Assembly (NCBI RefSeq): GCF_900155965.1
Contig: NZ_FTMG01000004.1
Location: forward strand, 186,001 to 250,000
Length of the DNA stretch: 64,000 bases
From: Mucilaginibacter lappiensis
Lineage (GTDB): Bacteria; Bacteroidota; Bacteroidia; Sphingobacteriales; Sphingobacteriaceae
Direction: 5' to 3'
The notes under the pieces are model-generated. The model saw only the letters and a list, made by a program, of their open reading frames with translations. It had not been told where the DNA came from and did not search any database. Made by a program: the position numbers and the translations under genes. Below are positions 61,205 through 64,000 of this stretch, one piece after another. Within the stretch, counting starts at the first letter, position 1; every line of letters begins with the position of its first letter.

Positions 61205-63610
61205 CTACTCATCCCGTAAACTATTTATCGGATTTGCTATAGCTGCTTTTATGGATTGGAAACTTACTGTGATAAATGCTATAAATAAGGTAAGTATGGC
61301 AGTAACTACAAATACCCACCATTGCATATCAATGCGATAGGCAAAGTTCTCCAGGTATTTGCTCATCATGAGCCATGCTACTGGTGAAGCTATGACCACC
61401 GCAATAAATACCAATTTCAAAAAATCAACCGAAAGTAAAGCTGTGACATGTGTAACTGATGCGCCAAGAACCTTACGGATACCTATCTCTTTGGTACGTT
61501 GCAAGGTTAAAAGAGAGATAAGTCCCAAAAGTCCTAAACAGCTTATAAAAATGGCTATGGCCGCACTCGATTTGATTAGTTTATTGAGCAGGTCTTCCTT
61601 TTTATAAAAATCTGTTATCTGTTCATCCAGAAAATGATATTCAAAAACATTGTCAGGGTAAACTGCCTGCCATTCTTTTTTTATATGGGCTAAAATTGCC
61701 GACGGATCATTTGAGCTGATTTTAACCCCTATGTTTTGATAAGAACTTCTGAACGTGGTAATATATTCGGGTTCAACAGCCGTGTACAAAGATTTAGAAT
61801 TGAAATCCTTAACCACTCCAACAATGATACCTGGATTATCAGAAAGATCGCCAGCCGCCAACCGATGTCCGATAATTTGTTGCAGATCCTTAATACCTAA
61901 TTTTTGAATAAGTTTTTCATTTACCAGGTATTCTTTAGCGGTATCACCTTCCGCCAGATTTCGCCCGGCAACTAATCGTAATCCAAATGTTTCCACATAC
62001 CCTGCATCTCCCATAATTGTTCTGCCTACAAACTTTTCCCAAGGCCGGCTATCATATTTTATACTTCCGCCCTTATCGGCAGTTGATGCAGGTGCCTGAT
62101 AGCAAAACGTTACATTATTTATGCCTGGGTAAGCTAATAACCTGTTACGCAAAAAATCAGTCTTACTTTTGGCGTTATCAGGAACAGGCAACATCAATAC
62201 CGCGCTTTTGTTAAATCCAATATCTGCAGTTTTTAAATATCTTACCTGCAAAGTGATCAGTATGGTACTAATGATCAATACCTGTGCAATAACATTTTGA
62301 ACCACGATCAAACCTTTACGTGCTAACCCGGCTGATTTGGCATTTTGACCAAGCTGGTTTTTAAGGGCATTTACCGGTTTAAAACGGCTTAACAACATAG
62401 CCGGATAAAAACCAGCAGCCATGATAATAAACACCAACAACACAAGCACAAATACAGCCAGCTTAAAGTCATTAATAAGGTTAAGTGTTAAACAGGTTGC
62501 TAACCAGTTATTAATTACAGGCAATGTTACCCATACCCAGAGCACTGATAATAAGGCCCCAAAGAAGGTAATACTGGCAGTTTCGGCCATAAACTGGAAA
62601 AATATAGCCGATGGGGTACTACCTAAAACTTTGCGTGTGCCTATTTCTTTTGCCCGTTTAAAACTTTGGGCAGTAGCCATATTTATAAAGTTAACGCAGG
62701 CAATTACAATTAATAACAAACCTATCAGCGCAAGTGTAACCAATAATGACCGTTCAATAACTCCACTGTAACGGCCATCAAAATGAACCTCGCTTAAGGG
62801 CTGCAATTTAAAATGAAAAGCTTTGGCTCTGTCGCCCAAGTCATTCACAGTCATTTTTCTGATCATGGTTTCCACACTTTTGGGCGAAACATGATCAGGT
62901 AATAGAAAATACATGGCCGTGGTAGTATTAACCCATCCCCAATCATTCTGTAAAGGTTCGGCAACATCCGGATAAATGTTTTTCAAAGTCGATAGCGACA
63001 AAAACATATCGGCTTTTATATCCGTATTCGCCGGATGGTCTTTTATTACACCGGTTACTTTAAAATTATTTTTATTATCGATCCTAATAACCCTGCCGAT
63101 GACATCTTGATTGTTAAAATATTTCTGAGCCAGGGTATGACTTAATACAACGGTATTGGGTTCACTCAGTGCTATATTTTTATTACCCTGTTCCCATTCA
63201 TAATCAAATAGGTCAAAAAAGTGATTATCCGTTATGGCCACATTTTCATGTTCGGCAAATAATTTGACAATTGTATTTCCCGGCTGGGTTAGGGCGACTG
63301 TTGTATTGTGAATCCGTAAAACCGCAGCAGCCTCTTTAATTTGAGCGATGTTTGTCTTCGCCTTGAGCATAGCTAAAGGCGAACCTTGTTCAAACAAAAC
63401 ACTGCCATCGTCTAAATGTAATTCTGTAACTACCTTATAAAGCTGTTTGGCATCGTGATGATAAGTATCAAAACTCAGGTGGTACGTTATAAACTGAAAT
63501 AAAATAAGGCTACAACCTATCCCTAATGATAAGCCGAATATATTGATCAGGGTATAAAACTTATGTTTCTGAAGGTTACGCCAGGCAATTTTAAAGTAAT
63601 TACGTATCAT
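61205..63610 (-). CDS. FtsX/MacB-type ABC transporter permease (array member 6, subtype B)
   Basis: This 801-residue permease has the opening MIRNYFKIAWRNLQKHKFYT and a divergent periplasmic domain (TELHLDDGSVLFEQGSPL). The coupling motifs AKEIGTRKVLGSTPSAIFFQ and RTKEIGIRKVLGASVTHVT are present. The tail is NPINSLRDE, slightly different from the NPVKSLRSE form. The 174-bp gap to the next gene, with the promoter motifs, suggests this gene ends a separate transcript shared with the gene at the window edge (99-bp gap). The membrane layout is the same as in the other members. Confidence 0.9.
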   Translation of the reverse strand: MIRNYFKIAWRNLQKHKFYTLINIFGLSLGIGCSLILFQFITYHLSFDTYHHDAKQLYKVVTELHLDDGSVLFEQGSPLAMLKAKTNIAQIKEAAAVLRIHNTTVALTQPGNTIVKLFAEHENVAITDNHFFDLFDYEWEQGNKNIALSEPNTVVLSHTLAQKYFNNQDVIGRVIRIDNKNNFKVTGVIKDHPANTDIKADMFLSLSTLKNIYPDVAEPLQNDWGWVNTTTAMYFLLPDHVSPKSVETMIRKMTVNDLGDRAKAFHFKLQPLSEVHFDGRYSGVIERSLLVTLALIGLLLIVIACVNFINMATAQSFKRAKEIGTRKVLGSTPSAIFFQFMAETASITFFGALLSVLWVWVTLPVINNWLATCLTLNLINDFKLAVFVLVLLVFIIMAAGFYPAMLLSRFKPVNALKNQLGQNAKSAGLARKGLIVVQNVIAQVLIISTILITLQVRYLKTADIGFNKSAVLMLPVPDNAKSKTDFLRNRLLAYPGINNVTFCYQAPASTADKGGSIKYDSRPWEKFVGRTIMGDAGYVETFGLRLVAGRNLAEGDTAKEYLVNEKLIQKLGIKDLQQIIGHRLAAGDLSDNPGIIVGVVKDFNSKSLYTAVEPEYITTFRSSYQNIGVKISSNDPSAILAHIKKEWQAVYPDNVFEYHFLDEQITDFYKKEDLLNKLIKSSAAIAIFISCLGLLGLISLLTLQRTKEIGIRKVLGASVTHVTALLSVDFLKLVFIAVVIASPVAWLMMSKYLENFAYRIDMQWWVFVVTAILTLFIAFITVSFQSIKAAIANPINSLRDE

Positions 63611-63709
63611 ACCAAATTGTTTATACGATGATAACTAAAATGCCTTAACTAAGTAGTTAAATAGTGTTAAAGTTTAAAACAGCCCTAGTCCGTAACTACT
63701 CAAGCCACA

Positions 63710-64000
63710 TTATTCGCTCCTCAAACTTTTAACCGGGTTGGTAATTGCTGCCTTAACCGTTTGGAAGCTCAAAGTGCACAAAGCAGCCAGCAGCATACCG
63801 GCGCCGCTCAATACAAATATCCACCAACTGATGGTTGTGCGATCGGCAAAGCTTTCCATCCATTTATGCATGGCATACCAGGCCAGGGGCGTAACCAAAG
63901 CAAAAGCCAGTACAATAAGTATGATCAGCTCAGTTGATAGCAGAGTAACAATTTGAGTTACCGAGGCACCCAGAACTTTACGTACCCCTATTTCTTTGGT
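63710..64000 (-). CDS. C-terminal end of a seventh FtsX-type permease (truncated by window)
   Basis: The frame is open past the right edge. The visible 96 residues begin TKEIGVRKVLGASVTQIVTL, the coupling helix that precedes the last helices. The usual three final membrane segments and the NPVKSLRSE tail follow, so this is certainly another member of the array. A 62-residue ATG/TTG-started frame inside it should not be treated as a gene. Its subtype cannot be judged without the periplasmic domains. Confidence 0.85.
   Translation of the reverse strand, partial: TKEIGVRKVLGASVTQIVTLLSTELIILIVLAFALVTPLAWYAMHKWMESFADRTTISWWIFVLSGAGMLLAALCTLSFQTVKAAITNPVKSLRSE

Noticed and set aside
63602..63619. 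Third TTTGGTAT box at the start of the 61205-63610 permease
   Set aside because: Here the box merges with the start codon itself (TTTGGTATG) and has no 16-mer upstream, so it is probably chance.

Overview
The window looks like chromosomal DNA from a member of the Bacteroidota, most likely the family Sphingobacteriaceae (a Mucilaginibacter- or Pedobacter-like organism). The taxonomic call is an inference. It rests on a TonB-dependent receptor with an N-terminal carboxypeptidase-regulatory domain, OmpA proteins with TPR and PD40 repeats, arrays of 8-helix FtsX-type permeases, a siroheme synthase/TSUP fusion, weak Shine-Dalgarno sites, and several promoters of the Bacteroidota -7 type TAnnTTTG. 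There are no rRNA or tRNA genes, no CRISPR array, no transposase and no prophage that I could recognise. Coding density is high.

Layout. 1-9.6 kb: the end of a putative cell-surface protein, folD, a reverse-strand group (lipoprotein, Rieske ferredoxin, Na+/H+ antiporter), queE, an OmpA/PD40 protein and recQ. 9.6-17.8 kb: mannose-1-phosphate guanylyltransferase, rlmB, dnaB, chrA, a small TPR protein, and an etfB-etfA-bifunctional nuclease operon. 17.9-21.8 kb: a possible sugar-oxidation module (nucleoside:H+-symporter-type MFS protein, ThuA protein, GMC oxidoreductase). 22-23.6 kb: a tightly overlapped MOSC / VOC / SelW-like operon. 23.7-32.1 kb: an assimilatory sulfur region (Rrf2 regulator, sulfite reductase with a C-terminal HEPN-like extension, siroheme synthase-TSUP fusion, APS reductase) and a reverse-strand TonB-dependent receptor. 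32.8-45.7 kb: proB-proA, a newly noticed 30-residue membrane protein gene, mnmA, topA, a small conserved hypothetical and a 1868-residue alpha-2-macroglobulin. 45.8-64 kb, all on the minus strand: an outer-membrane beta-barrel protein, TolC, an ABC ATPase, then six complete MacB/FtsX-type permeases and the end of a seventh at the window edge.

The most interesting observation is in the sulfur region. Both the sulfite-reductase operon and the TonB-dependent receptor are preceded, just after a recognisable promoter, by a 25-codon open frame with clustered cysteine codons (CYC in one; C, then CC, then C in the other). The first is followed by an intrinsic terminator before the structural gene, the arrangement of a classical attenuator. 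The second is followed by a 60-nt leader that contains no G. A CTATAG-centred motif occurs upstream of the Rrf2 gene, the reductase operon and the receptor. Together these suggest a cysteine-sensing regulon that includes the receptor as an importer of a sulfur compound.

A second observation concerns the ABC locus. The ATPase-TolC pair and the five-permease operon share a 16-bp upstream motif, followed 73-74 nt later by the same TTTGGTAT box, so they are probably controlled by one activator although they are separate transcripts. Several families of dispersed inverted repeats sit between genes.
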